Of a DNA stretch of 64,000 nucleotides, positions 33,877-42,815 are shown one piece after another. The stretch comes from Alkalispirochaeta americana. Its GTDB lineage: Bacteria; Spirochaetota; Spirochaetia; DSM-27196; Alkalispirochaetaceae. Every line of letters begins with the position of its first letter. Positions within the stretch are counted from its first letter, which is position 1. The stretch is taken from contig NZ_FTMS01000003.1 in assembly GCF_900156105.1 (NCBI RefSeq), forward strand, positions 157,146 to 221,145, in the 5' to 3' direction. Under the pieces are notes generated by a model, which searched no databases, was not told the DNA's origin, and saw only the letters and a list, made by a program, of their open reading frames with translations. The position numbers and the translations under genes are program-made.

Positions 33877-35850
33877 CTATTCTCTCCCCAGGATAAATCC
33901 CTGTATTTCGTCGTCGGCTTCGCGGGAGAACTGCAGAAGCTCCTGCCGGGGGAGGTCTGCAAAGGCACCAAAGGTGGTGACAGCATCGCTATCGATATCA
34001 CGGCTATGACGAATCCAGGTGGTCTGATAGAAGGCCAGAGGCTTTTTCTGGTCGATGCCGATCCTGATGAGAGACCGTGCTCCCTCCTGAAGAAGGAGGA
34101 GCTTTCTCAACAGGTCTTCCTGGGAATCGACGCTCCAGACCCCAAGGAAGATAGGTCTCTCTGTGCTGTTCACATCGCCGATGAACTCTCCCCGCAGGAG
34201 GCCTTCCCGCTCTGCCCCCAGGTAGGGCGCAAAATCAAGATGCTCCGCCAGCTTGCGGTCTGTGGCGTAGAACGCCCCCGTCCGGGGATTCAGGGTGAAG
34301 ATGATAACATTATCAACGGCCTGACCGTAGCTTTTGAGCATGGCATCGCTCAGAGGTGTTCCTTCGCCTGCTGCACCAATAAGGATCCAGCGCGAGCGCA
34401 CGCGCTGCGAGATTTCCAGGAGCCAATCCTTCATCACCGGCCGGTCCACCCGGAGGCTGCCGATATACTTCTTTAACTGCGATTCCGGAGTCTCGCCCAC
34501 AAGGTAGCCGAAGATCGATCGGAAGATGGTGCGAATATTCTGGTGGGCGCTGAAATGGAGGATTACATCGAAGAGGAAGATTTCTATCTTCCTGGTTTGC
34601 CAGATGTAGGCGATGATCTCCTGCCGTGATGACGAGGCTGTGAGGGGGCGGCTTTGCTGCAAGTGAGATGCCTCGAGGAAGCGCCGTTCCAGACGGGCAT
34701 ACCAGGGATCGCTTCGAAGCAGAGGTTCCCCGAAGGATATTTTCCAGGTACACCCCCTGTTTGGTCGGGCGTCGACAGTGATGTTTTCCGGACCAAAGGT
34801 GCTGAAAATCTGGACCGTCCCCAGTCCCTCACCCTCGTTTCGGGCTTTTGTGGACTTCCCCACAAAGAGAGGTATTCCGTCGGGGCCTCGCTCCAGGCGC
34901 GCTGCGTCCATACCGACCCCGTTGTCCCTGAACCGCACATAGGGAGTTCCCTGGTCTTCGCCTATTTTGATCTCCATGATCCCCGTTTCCCGGTTCGATG
35001 CGGCGATCGATTCCAGGGAATTGGCGACAATATTTATGAAGGCCCGACTCACGTCGACGTAGTTCCCCAGTACTACCTGGTTTGTTTTTTGCAGTTTCAG
35101 GCGCAGTTCGCAGGGAATCGATGACCCTCCCACATAGGGGACGATTCGTTCCAGAATCAACTCGGTGATATTCACCTCGTGGACCCTGCTCATGGAATCC
35201 CGGAAGGAGTTCAGGGTATTCACCAGAGTGGTGGTCTCCCGGTTTATGTCCTCAATGATCCGCCCGCAGTTATCCAGAGAGAGGATATCCACCATATGCG
35301 AAAGAAAGCGTATCGTTTTCCGGGCATCATGGCGGGTGCGGCCGATTTCCTCGCGCTTGTCCGGCCCCGTTTCGTCCTCCTCTTTCTGCTTGAAGAGGAT
35401 CTCCGAGGCCTGCGCCCAGAGGTGATGGAAAATGAGGTTTCGATATACCAAGGACTCGCCCAGGTGAAATCCCTTGTTCAGGAAAAACTCCAGCGAGTCC
35501 GTTTGCTTTTCCCAGACGTAGAGGTAGACCGAAGCCTCCCGGGGGATCGACGCCACCAGGTGCCCTCCCAGGGCAGTGCCTATCCCGGCGCCTCGGACGA
35601 AGGGGCTTGTAACCAGCTTGTATATAAGAAAGCATTCCTGCGACGGATCGGAATAGACCATGATGTATCCCAGGATTTCTCCCTCCTGAACCCAGACATA
35701 GCTGTGCTCGTAGTCTTTGGCGATTCCTGAGTCGCGGATGTAGGGGCTGGGAATAAGGAAGGTATCGATGCTCAAAAGGGGATTCTGCCCGATGGATCGT
35801 TCCAGTTCCGGCGTAAGGTGACGGATTGCGTTTCTGGCTTTTGAAGACAT
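33877..35850 (-). CDS. GNAT acetyltransferase-like domain fused to a histidine-kinase ATPase
   Basis: 657 residues. Residues ~45-135 follow the GNAT fold, with the acetyl-CoA loop RGAGIGTA at 86-93. H174 in RTRHDARKTI could be a phospho-acceptor, followed by a helical pair. The ATPase core shows an N-box FINIVANSLES (271-281), DNGVGMD (309-315) and GEGLGTV (340-346). Residues ~400-657 form a further domain I do not recognise. No membrane helix, so it is a cytosolic sensor or switch. A GNAT module may sense an acyl-CoA or modify a partner (inference). There is no adjacent regulator gene on the same strand, but a two-component block lies next to it. Confidence 0.72.
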   Translation of the reverse strand: MSSKARNAIRHLTPELERSIGQNPLLSIDTFLIPSPYIRDSGIAKDYEHSYVWVQEGEILGYIMVYSDPSQECFLIYKLVTSPFVRGAGIGTALGGHLVASIPREASVYLYVWEKQTDSLEFFLNKGFHLGESLVYRNLIFHHLWAQASEILFKQKEEDETGPDKREEIGRTRHDARKTIRFLSHMVDILSLDNCGRIIEDINRETTTLVNTLNSFRDSMSRVHEVNITELILERIVPYVGGSSIPCELRLKLQKTNQVVLGNYVDVSRAFINIVANSLESIAASNRETGIMEIKIGEDQGTPYVRFRDNGVGMDAARLERGPDGIPLFVGKSTKARNEGEGLGTVQIFSTFGPENITVDARPNRGCTWKISFGEPLLRSDPWYARLERRFLEASHLQQSRPLTASSSRQEIIAYIWQTRKIEIFLFDVILHFSAHQNIRTIFRSIFGYLVGETPESQLKKYIGSLRVDRPVMKDWLLEISQRVRSRWILIGAAGEGTPLSDAMLKSYGQAVDNVIIFTLNPRTGAFYATDRKLAEHLDFAPYLGAEREGLLRGEFIGDVNSTERPIFLGVWSVDSQEDLLRKLLLLQEGARSLIRIGIDQKKPLAFYQTTWIRHSRDIDSDAVTTFGAFADLPRQELLQFSREADDEIQGFILGRE

Positions 35851-35863
35851 GGTGTGTAGTATA

Positions 35864-35894
35864 CAGAAAAGAGGCTCCCCGTGAAGGGAGCCTC
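35864..35894 (-). terminator. Terminator of the lipoprotein gene
   Basis: On the minus strand GAGGCTCCC-TTCACG-GGGAGCCTC followed by TTTTCT. Confidence 0.85.
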
Positions 35895-35936
35895 TCCGGT
35901 TTTGGAAAAAACCTGTCCAGGATCAGGGTAGATGAT

Positions 35937-37991
35937 TTAGAGGGAGCACCCCTGAGAAACCACTACCTGCGATATGCTCTGGGTGCTTTTCTGAAATTGC
36001 CCCGCCACAGGTGAGATTTGCCGTTCAGCCTGCTGTACGGAGTTTCCAGCCTTGCGGATATCGGCAAGGTACCCTTCAACGCTGTCGAGCAGGCGATCAA
36101 GCTCATCGATTCCGGGAATAGAGGGAATCTGGATGTTCAGACGCTCCATGAGCGGGTTCAGAATTGCCTCGGCGGCGCGCTTGACCACTCCCGTGCTGGA
36201 ATCGATAGCTTCCTGAACCGTGAAGGACCGTCCCAGAACAGAGACTCGCCTGTCGAGGGCGCTCTGGATCTCATTGGTAACTGAGCTGATCCTGTCCAGG
36301 GGCTGCATGACCCGTTCTACACCGGTATTTACCCGGCCGATAAGGGGAACAGCCTCTCCAAGGCGGAGCAGCGTCGTGTTTACCTCTTGTTGCATCGCTT
36401 CGAGCTGGCCGATGCCTGTCTGGAGACCCGAAAGGGATTCCCGGAGTGTTGCCAGGTCGCGTTCAAGCTGCTGCAGGGGAGAGAGTTCGGTGATTGACTG
36501 GGCGCAGTTGTTTAATCCCTGGACGATGGCGTGGGCTGCGTCGAGCTCCCGTTTGATCTCGCCCATGGAGGCGTTTATCCCGTCGGTCTGCTCCTTCACG
36601 GAGGTGATCTCCCGCAGGGCAGGCTCCAGGGCCGGGGTTTTCATAAGGCCTGCTTTCCGGTCTACCGATCGCACCGGATCGTGGACGGCTCCCAGCGATG
36701 TTGAGGTAACCCGAAAGACCGGGCCCACAACGGGGACAACTGAAAGGGCATCGGTGACACTGATTACCGTTCGGAGTTGTCCTTCCAGCTGATTTACCCG
36801 TCCCACAATGTTATTCAGATCAGTGATCCCCTGGTGAGCTCGATTCACCGATCGCGAGAGGCTCGTTACTTGCGCCTCAACCTTGGAAAAATCATTCCGC
36901 ACCGGAGCGAGCTCCTGGGAAAGGTCTATAATCTCCCGAGCCACTACCAGCCGCTGTCGTCGCAGGGGGGCGTCGCGAAAACCGGGTATCCATTCCAGAG
37001 CCTGATCGAAGGCGGCGATCCCCTGTTCCACCTGATTTCGGTCGTTCAGACGGTTGCTGAGGCGCACTCCCTGCTGGTAATGGTGATCGGCTATCAGCTC
37101 GGTAACTCGGGGAACCCCCTCCTGGGCAGCCTGATTTCCACTGTTGTACTCAAGGGATTTCTTGAAATAGCCTATCGCGGCTTCCCAGCCTTGCAGGGTG
37201 TTGCGGTTTTCCTCGGCCAGGCCCATCGCGAGATAGACATCGGAAAGAGCAAGTCGTTTTCGCTCCCGTCCCTCGCTTGCTCGCTGCTCGCCTGAATCAA
37301 AACGCAGGGCAACCTCATAGGATTCGATAGCCTGGAGGAGTTCCTCCGGGTTCTGGGAGCCGTGAAAGTGGGCTCCCCGGGCTACAAAGGCTTCAATGAT
37401 TCGTGCCCGGTCCTCTTCCTGCTCCTTGGAACCCTCTTGGGCGAACTTGGTAATAACCTGCAGAAGCAACTGGTGAGCGGCTGAGATTTTCCCTGCTTCG
37501 ATATGCTCTTCGCCGGCTGCGAGAAAGCCTTCGCGGGCGGCCATCCGGGACTCTTCCAGTTCCTTGGTGAAGTCAAGGATCGGTGTGGACCAGGTCCATC
37601 CCTTGATAAGCCCGAAGAGGCGCTTGTCTGCCACGAGGGGCATCCTCATCTTGCCCAGGTTGTCGTAGAACTTTACCAGGTAGTAATAGGTATCGTACCG
37701 TTCCTCCAGCTCGGCTGGAACGGTGGTGTTCTCGGTGGCAATGAACAGGTTCTGGGCCCGTTCCAGGGCGTCGTCGGTGTTGTCGCGCAGGAACGCCTTG
37801 GCTGCGGTAAGGTCGGGGTTTTCCCGAAGAGCCTCTGTCGCGTGATACAGCGCTTCGGCGTGCTGGCCTTCGTTCCAGGCCCGACGGGCTTCATTGAGCG
37901 TTCCCCGTCCTGCCGTAGCACATCCAACAAAAAGAACCAGCACCCCCAAAAGTGCCCATCGGAATAGGTCATTTTTTTTCATGTTCTTCAT
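35937..37991 (-). CDS. TPR and coiled-coil lipoprotein
   Basis: 684 residues (681 if the second ATG at 37982 is used). N-terminal lipoprotein signal with a VLFVGCATAG lipobox near residue 24. Residues ~30-330 are helical TPR-like repeats (EARRAWNEGQHAEALYHATEAL, AAIGYFKKSLEYNSG). Residues ~360-570 are long coiled coils, and a short amphipathic part ends with QVVVSQGCSL. It is probably a periplasm-facing scaffold in the outer or inner membrane. Family unknown to me. A hairpin covers its ribosome site, and an OmpR-type direct repeat lies upstream, linking it to the adjacent two-component genes. Confidence 0.8.
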   Translation of the reverse strand: MKNMKKNDLFRWALLGVLVLFVGCATAGRGTLNEARRAWNEGQHAEALYHATEALRENPDLTAAKAFLRDNTDDALERAQNLFIATENTTVPAELEERYDTYYYLVKFYDNLGKMRMPLVADKRLFGLIKGWTWSTPILDFTKELEESRMAAREGFLAAGEEHIEAGKISAAHQLLLQVITKFAQEGSKEQEEDRARIIEAFVARGAHFHGSQNPEELLQAIESYEVALRFDSGEQRASEGRERKRLALSDVYLAMGLAEENRNTLQGWEAAIGYFKKSLEYNSGNQAAQEGVPRVTELIADHHYQQGVRLSNRLNDRNQVEQGIAAFDQALEWIPGFRDAPLRRQRLVVAREIIDLSQELAPVRNDFSKVEAQVTSLSRSVNRAHQGITDLNNIVGRVNQLEGQLRTVISVTDALSVVPVVGPVFRVTSTSLGAVHDPVRSVDRKAGLMKTPALEPALREITSVKEQTDGINASMGEIKRELDAAHAIVQGLNNCAQSITELSPLQQLERDLATLRESLSGLQTGIGQLEAMQQEVNTTLLRLGEAVPLIGRVNTGVERVMQPLDRISSVTNEIQSALDRRVSVLGRSFTVQEAIDSSTGVVKRAAEAILNPLMERLNIQIPSIPGIDELDRLLDSVEGYLADIRKAGNSVQQAERQISPVAGQFQKSTQSISQVVVSQGCSL

Positions 37992-38015
37992 AGCCTCTCT
38001 TATCGTTGAGGCTAT
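37990..38015 (-). promoter_or_regulatory. Leader hairpin covering the lipoprotein ribosome site
   Basis: On the minus strand ATAGCCTC-N10-GAGGCTAT. The second arm contains the only Shine-Dalgarno-like GAGG and touches the first ATG, so translation may be gated by opening of this stem. Confidence 0.45.
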
Positions 38016-38025
38016 CAGGTGTTTC

Positions 38026-38042
38026 TTAAATGCTTCTTAAAA
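38026..38042 (-). promoter_or_regulatory. Spaced repeat TTTAAG-N5-TTTAAG upstream of the lipoprotein
   Basis: Two TTTAAG hexamers with an 11-base period (minus strand), the spacing used by OmpR/PhoB-family regulators. The same arrangement lies at 40333-40349. Confidence 0.5.
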
Positions 38043-38122
38043 TTCGAAAAAAATGCACTGTGCCGGGGTGCTGCGGGATAGGTATTTCTCCAGGCCCGCA
38101 TCCAGGCCCGGGCCTGAAATGC

Positions 38123-38500
38123 TCAAGATCGGGGGGTGTGGGAAAAGAGGCGCTGCAAGCGTCGTTTGAGCTCCTGGGGACGGAAGGGCTTGGCGATAAA
38201 ATCCCGGGCGCCCAAAGAATAACAGCGGGTTCGCACAGAGAAATCCATGGTCGAAGAAACAACCAGGATCAGTGTGTCCGGCGCACGAGCAGGAAACTCT
38301 TCCAGGAGCGTGAGGCCCGATCCATCGCGGAGCCCCAGGTCGACCACGGCGATATCAAAACGGTGCTCTTCCAGTCTGCATCGGGCAGCTTCCAGGGATT
38401 CGGCCTGGAAGGGCTTCAGATTCATCTCCGCGAGGATTTGAACGAGCTGCTCTCGGATAACGGGCTCGTCCTCCACAACAAGCGCCAGGCCCTGTTTCAC
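38123..38500 (-). CDS. Receiver-only response regulator
   Basis: 125 residues, a bare CheY-like receiver domain. Acid pocket EDE (~10-12), phospho-acceptor D54 in VVDLGLRDG, and the switch Lys in DFIAKPF (~108). No output domain, so it signals by protein contact or passes phosphate on. Its ATG overlaps the sensor kinase stop by four bases, so the kinase at 38497-40260 is its likely donor. Confidence 0.88.
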   Translation of the reverse strand: MKQGLALVVEDEPVIREQLVQILAEMNLKPFQAESLEAARCRLEEHRFDIAVVDLGLRDGSGLTLLEEFPARAPDTLILVVSSTMDFSVRTRCYSLGARDFIAKPFRPQELKRRLQRLFSHTPRS

Positions 38501-40260
38501 TGATTCACTCCTGCAAGGTGCTGACCCTTTCGGGATACACGAAAGAGCCAGACGGCACCAACAGGCCCGGGACAGGGAGGAACCCAGGAGGGAAGCTCGT
38601 CCAGCAGGAGCAATTCTCCCCCGAGGCGATCGGTCAGGCGAGCCGAGACGAAGAGCCCCACCCCTGTGGACCGTTCTCCCCGGGTGGGTCGGGCGCTGAG
38701 ACGGGAGTACTTCCGGAACAGGCGACTCCGGTCCTGCTCGTTGAATCCAGGACCCTGATCGGCAACGATGAACTCGACGTTTTCATCGGTGATACGGTCG
38801 GCCAAGGTGATTTCTGTCTCGACAGGGCTATACTTTATTGCGTTGCTCAGAAGGTTAAGTAAAACGTGAAAGACCAGATCCTCATCGGTTGTAACCGGTG
38901 AAGGGCTGTCGGGAGGGGCTTCCTGGGGGATTTTCAGTGTTTGTGCTTTTCCTTGAAGTGCCGCCCGGCAGCTCAGAAGAAGGCGGTCCCGCAGTGCTCC
39001 CAGATCCAGTGGCTGAGGAAAGATGCCAGAGTTTCCCTCGTCCAGCTGGGCCGAATAGATCGCGTTCTGGAGCACCTGTTCCATATCCAGCAGGATGGGG
39101 TCAAGTTGCTCCTGGTGGTGACTTGGGTGGCCGGCAAGGGAACACCTCAGGGACTGAAGATCATTTCCAAGGCTGTGGGTGAGAACAGAGATCAGCTCGT
39201 CGAGCTGGGCGCGGCTGCGCTGGATAAGAAAGAGCTGATTTGAGCTGTGGTTTGCATAGGCCGCGATGAGTAGCAAGTAGCCTCCGATGACCACGGAGAA
39301 GGTGATCAGAAGGGCTGTCATCTGGCGAAACGCCAGGGTTCGCACGTATTCCACGCGGTCCCGGGTGTTCAGAAAAACGCGGGCAGTGATATCCAGAGGG
39401 GGAAGTGCGAAGACCCCCACGGCGTAGTTTCCGTCAGAAGTTATTATGGGTTCTTCCAGCTCTCGTGATGCTTCAATGTAGCCCTCGGGGATGATCATTG
39501 ATTCCTGGGCCATGGGCTGGTCCTTCCGTGGCTCAATTCCCGTGGTAGTATATACAGGGAGGAACTCCCGAAGGGTGGTGGAGCTGATCTCCAGAAGGAT
39601 TTGCTCATCGTCGTCGACCAGATAGACAAACTCGCCTGCCGAGAGATCGCGTTGCACCCGTTGGGCAAGTTCCTCCAGCTCCACCAGGGCGCCAAGGATT
39701 CCCAAGGGTGCACTCCGGGCATCGCGAAGGAGGATATCATAAAAAAAGGCTCGTCCTCCAACGGTCTCATCATAATAGAAGGCAATGTTTCGTTCAGGTG
39801 GTTCGGGTGTTTTCCAGACCTGGTAGAACCACGCATCCCGTTCAAGAGAAGGATCAAGCTGGATCGGCTCACCGGACCAGTAGGCGTAGACCACTTCCCG
39901 GGAAATATCAACCAGGGCGATATCGGTTACACCCAGGATGGCCGACCACTGGTCTGCTTTTTCCTTGAACACCGGGGGATTTTCCCAGGCGTCGTCCAGG
40001 ATATCCTGCCATTCCTCCTGGAAGACGAGAAGATCCAGGGATCGGCTGAGAGGATCAAAAAAGGTCTCCACGCGGTCATAGGTGGAGCGCACCAGGCGCG
40101 GAAAATCGTGATCCAGGATGCGGTTCCGTTGCTCCTGAAGGGTGCCGAGGTAGGAATAGATGATTGTAGCTCCAAAGAATACAAAGGCGATAAGACCGCC
40201 TGTAAGTACCAGGAGCCGCACCCGCCGGGTGGTGCGCGATTCCGTCCGCTGATGTTTCAT
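38497..40260 (-). CDS. Membrane sensor histidine kinase
   Basis: About 587 residues from ATG 40260; GTG 40275 and ATG 40320 are alternatives, the last lying almost on the promoter. Two membrane segments (LLVLTGGLIAFVFFGATII and MTALLITFSVVIGGYLLLIA) bracket a ~260-residue extracytoplasmic sensor of the Cache type. H-box SVLTHSLGNDLQSL, N-box VLLNLLSNAIKYSP, DQGPGF and GVGLF are all intact. It heads a minus-strand pair with the receiver-only regulator and is divergent from a second kinase/regulator pair. Confidence 0.88.
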   Translation of the reverse strand: MKHQRTESRTTRRVRLLVLTGGLIAFVFFGATIIYSYLGTLQEQRNRILDHDFPRLVRSTYDRVETFFDPLSRSLDLLVFQEEWQDILDDAWENPPVFKEKADQWSAILGVTDIALVDISREVVYAYWSGEPIQLDPSLERDAWFYQVWKTPEPPERNIAFYYDETVGGRAFFYDILLRDARSAPLGILGALVELEELAQRVQRDLSAGEFVYLVDDDEQILLEISSTTLREFLPVYTTTGIEPRKDQPMAQESMIIPEGYIEASRELEEPIITSDGNYAVGVFALPPLDITARVFLNTRDRVEYVRTLAFRQMTALLITFSVVIGGYLLLIAAYANHSSNQLFLIQRSRAQLDELISVLTHSLGNDLQSLRCSLAGHPSHHQEQLDPILLDMEQVLQNAIYSAQLDEGNSGIFPQPLDLGALRDRLLLSCRAALQGKAQTLKIPQEAPPDSPSPVTTDEDLVFHVLLNLLSNAIKYSPVETEITLADRITDENVEFIVADQGPGFNEQDRSRLFRKYSRLSARPTRGERSTGVGLFVSARLTDRLGGELLLLDELPSWVPPCPGPVGAVWLFRVSRKGQHLAGVNQ

Positions 40261-40332
40261 TGCTCGCTCGGTCACTCTTGCCACCCATGGTAGTACGTTC
40301 CTGACGGAATTTTCAATCATTGTTAAAGATAA

Positions 40333-40349
40333 TTTAAGGTCTTTTTAAG
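40333..40349. promoter_or_regulatory. Spaced repeat TTTAAG-N5-TTTAAG in the divergent signalling promoter
   Basis: Same hexamer, same 11-base period as at 38026-38042, between the two divergent kinase genes. Candidate binding site for the OmpR-type regulator at 41096-41800. Confidence 0.5.
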
Positions 40350-40388
40350 ATCTTTGCGGTATTATTCCCACTGATCTGTATGTTGAAC

Positions 40389-40405
40389 TGTCACATGAGG
40401 TGACA
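40389..40405. promoter_or_regulatory. Palindrome TGTCAC-N5-GTGACA before the plus-strand signalling genes
   Basis: Perfect inverted repeat about 30 bases before the start of the degenerate kinase gene. It could be an operator or a leader hairpin. Confidence 0.4.
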
Positions 40406-40436
40406 CGAACTGAATAGCTTGGGGGAAAATGATTTC

Positions 40437-41099
40437 ATGATGAAGGAGAATGTGCCAGACGATCAGACCCTTCTCACACGGTTTGTTGCCCATTCTCTCA
40501 AAAACTCCCTGGCTGAGATATCGGCCGAGGCCCATTCCCTGTCGGGTAACCGGGCTCTCCTGCGGGCGGTCCAGGGGCTCTCCCGGATTGTTTCGGATAC
40601 GCTTTATTTTCAACAGCTCCAGGCGGGAGAACCCGGGGTATCCGGTCTTAAGGCCCCTCCCGGTGAAAATATCCTTGCCGAAGAATTTTTCGAGTTGCTC
40701 CAGTTGCGGCTCCAGCCCGAAGTGGAGGCCTTGCAGGTATCCCTCTCCTTCTCGTTTGAGCCCGAGGCATGGCTGTTCACCAATCTTGATCTTTCCCTGG
40801 ATGCTCTGGAGCGGTTGGTTCTGGTGGCGATGAACGGTATTTCTCCAGGCGGGGTGCTCCCGGTTTCTGCCGTATCGACCCCCCCGGCTGTCACCATCGG
40901 TGCGCCCGGGAAAGCGTTCTGGCCTGATCTTGATTCCCCGAGGGACTTTCCGGAAAAAGAGCGTCTTTCCTTTCTGGTGGCAAGGCGGTTGCTTGAGTTC
41001 CTTGGGTGCCGCCTGGTCGTGGAGGGAGCTGATCATCAGGCGCAGGGGCTGTGCCGCATCTGCTTTCCCGTTTCGGCAGGGTCAGGAGCGCCTTTGTGA
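40437..41099 (+). CDS. Degenerate histidine kinase (DHp domain without working ATPase)
   Basis: About 220 residues from ATG 40437, with GGGGA upstream. An H-box-like RFVAHSLKNSLAEI (~22-35) and dimerisation helices are kept. The ATPase half has lost its key residues: the N-box asparagine position reads Ala (VLVAMNGISPGG), and no DxGxG or GxGLG loop is present. No membrane helix. It might serve as a phosphotransfer protein (Spo0B style) or a pseudokinase for the regulator encoded next. Its stop overlaps the next start (GTGA). Confidence 0.72.
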   Translation: MMKENVPDDQTLLTRFVAHSLKNSLAEISAEAHSLSGNRALLRAVQGLSRIVSDTLYFQQLQAGEPGVSGLKAPPGENILAEEFFELLQLRLQPEVEALQVSLSFSFEPEAWLFTNLDLSLDALERLVLVAMNGISPGGVLPVSAVSTPPAVTIGAPGKAFWPDLDSPRDFPEKERLSFLVARRLLEFLGCRLVVEGADHQAQGLCRICFPVSAGSGAPL

Positions 41100-41800
41100 C
41101 AGAGGCCGCTCACATCCTGGTTATCGAGGACAACGATCCTGTAAGAACCTTTATCGCCCGGACGCTGGAAGAGGACGGTTTTGCCGTGGAGCAGGCACCG
41201 GACTGTTCTGTTGCCTTCAGCAAGTTGCGCCACGACTGTTACGACCTGGTTTTGCTCGATCTGAAGCTGGGTGATGGCGATGGCATGGATATCCTCAAGA
41301 CAATTCGCCGACAGGACGAAACTCTCCCTGTTATCATCGTCTCTTCCCTTCAGGACATCAATACAAAGGTGGGGGGCTTTGAAATCGGGTGTGATGATTA
41401 TATCACCAAGCCCTTCCAGGCGGCGGAACTCATTTGGAGGATTCGGCGCTTGTTGCGGAGAAGTTCGCGGCAGGGTTGCCGGGATCTGATTCATCAACAA
41501 CTGCGGGCAGGACCTTTTTTTCTTGATATCAAGGAGGTTTGCGCCTACCGGGACGGGAAGCCGCTGCGGATGCGCAGAAAACTTTTTGACATTCTGCTTT
41601 TCATGGCCCAGAATCCTGATGTGGTGCTCACAAAGGAAGCAATACATGAACGGGTTTGGGATTCTCGGGAAGATCTAAACGAAAACTCCCTCTACGTGCA
41701 TATCCATCAGTTACGGACGATCATAGAGGATAATCCTTCCCATCCTAAATATCTGAAAACAGTGAGAGGGTTGGGCTTCTCTTTTCATCCCCAGGGATGA
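41096..41800 (+). CDS. OmpR-family response regulator
   Basis: About 234 residues from GTG 41096. Receiver with the acid pocket in EDND, phospho-acceptor D55 and the switch Lys in DDYITKPF. The C-terminal winged helix is clear (LRMRRKLFDILLFMAQNPDVVLTKEAIHERVW, read in parts; LYVHIHQLRTIIEDNP; VRGLGFSF). Likely reader of the two TTTAAG-N5-TTTAAG sites nearby, which would make it autoregulatory and a controller of the lipoprotein gene (inference). Confidence 0.9.
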   Translation: MTEAAHILVIEDNDPVRTFIARTLEEDGFAVEQAPDCSVAFSKLRHDCYDLVLLDLKLGDGDGMDILKTIRRQDETLPVIIVSSLQDINTKVGGFEIGCDDYITKPFQAAELIWRIRRLLRRSSRQGCRDLIHQQLRAGPFFLDIKEVCAYRDGKPLRMRRKLFDILLFMAQNPDVVLTKEAIHERVWDSREDLNENSLYVHIHQLRTIIEDNPSHPKYLKTVRGLGFSFHPQG

Positions 41801-41840
41801 TCCCGGAAGTTGCCTTATGCCCTTCGAAGGGGAGATGCTC

Positions 41841-42815
41841 ATGATACAGCTGTGGTTGACCAGTGATTTCTGGCACGAGGCGGGACGAAACCTGTTTTCC
41901 TGGGCCCTGGGGGTGCTCCCCGGGATTCTCTTCATTCTTCTTATGGCTTTGGTGGTGTCGCGCTTTTTGGAAAAGGCTGTGAAATACACCTCCCGGTTCA
42001 TGGCCGCCAGCATTAACCAGGGCCGGGTCCTGGACGAAGGTGAGGTGGAAAAGCGTCTGAAAACCCTGACCACCATTCTTTCCACAGGAATACGCCTCCT
42101 GCTCTGGCTGGTGGTGTCCATGATGATTTTGCGGCGCCTGGGAATCGATGTGGCCCCCCTGATGGCTGGAGCAGGAATTCTGGGGCTGGCTGTCGGTTTC
42201 GGGGCACAGGAACTGGTGCGAGACTTCATTGCCGGGTTCTTTATTCTGATGGAGAACCAGATTCGCCTTGGCGATGTGGCCCTGATTAACGGGACGGGGG
42301 GGCTGGTGGAGCACGTGGGATTGCGCACGGTAGTCCTGCGAGATAACACCGGAACGGTTCACGTTTTTCAGAACGGCAAGATCAACACCATTTCCAATAT
42401 GACCAAGGATTGGTCAGCCCAGGTTTTCGACATTGGCGTAGCCTACAAGGAAGATACCGACCATGTGGTGTCGGTGATGCGGCGTGTCGCGGCCGACCTC
42501 AGGAAGGATGAGGTCCTGGGGCCGGACATCCTTGAGGATATGGAAGTCATGGGGGTGGACGCCTTCGCTGAGAGCGCTGTGGTAATCAAGGCGCGAATCA
42601 AAACACGGCCCATTCGCCAGTGGGCTGTGGGCCGTGAGTACAGAAGACGTCTGAAATATGCCTTTGACCGTGAAGGAATCGAGATTCCCTTCCCGCACCG
42701 AACTGTTTTTCTGGGTGAAGGGCAGCCTTCTCAGCTGCCGGGGCCGTTCCCGGAGTCGTCCTCGGAGTTGTCTTCCCGCGAGGAGGCCGATGGAAGGGGC
42801 CGCGGAGGGCGTTAG
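41841..42815 (+). CDS. mscS: Small-conductance mechanosensitive channel
   Basis: About 324 residues from ATG 41841, with GGGGAG six bases upstream; earlier ATGs at 41817 and 41835 lack a site. Three hydrophobic segments; the pore helix reads LMAGAGILGLAVGFGAQELVRDFIAG, followed by the beta domain (ENQIRLGDVALING, VGLRTVVLRDNTGTVHVFQNG). It releases solutes on hypo-osmotic shock. It follows the regulator gene by about 40 bases and may belong to its operon. The last four bases overlap the ldh stop region. Confidence 0.92.
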   Translation: MIQLWLTSDFWHEAGRNLFSWALGVLPGILFILLMALVVSRFLEKAVKYTSRFMAASINQGRVLDEGEVEKRLKTLTTILSTGIRLLLWLVVSMMILRRLGIDVAPLMAGAGILGLAVGFGAQELVRDFIAGFFILMENQIRLGDVALINGTGGLVEHVGLRTVVLRDNTGTVHVFQNGKINTISNMTKDWSAQVFDIGVAYKEDTDHVVSVMRRVAADLRKDEVLGPDILEDMEVMGVDAFAESAVVIKARIKTRPIRQWAVGREYRRRLKYAFDREGIEIPFPHRTVFLGEGQPSQLPGPFPESSSELSSREEADGRGRGGR

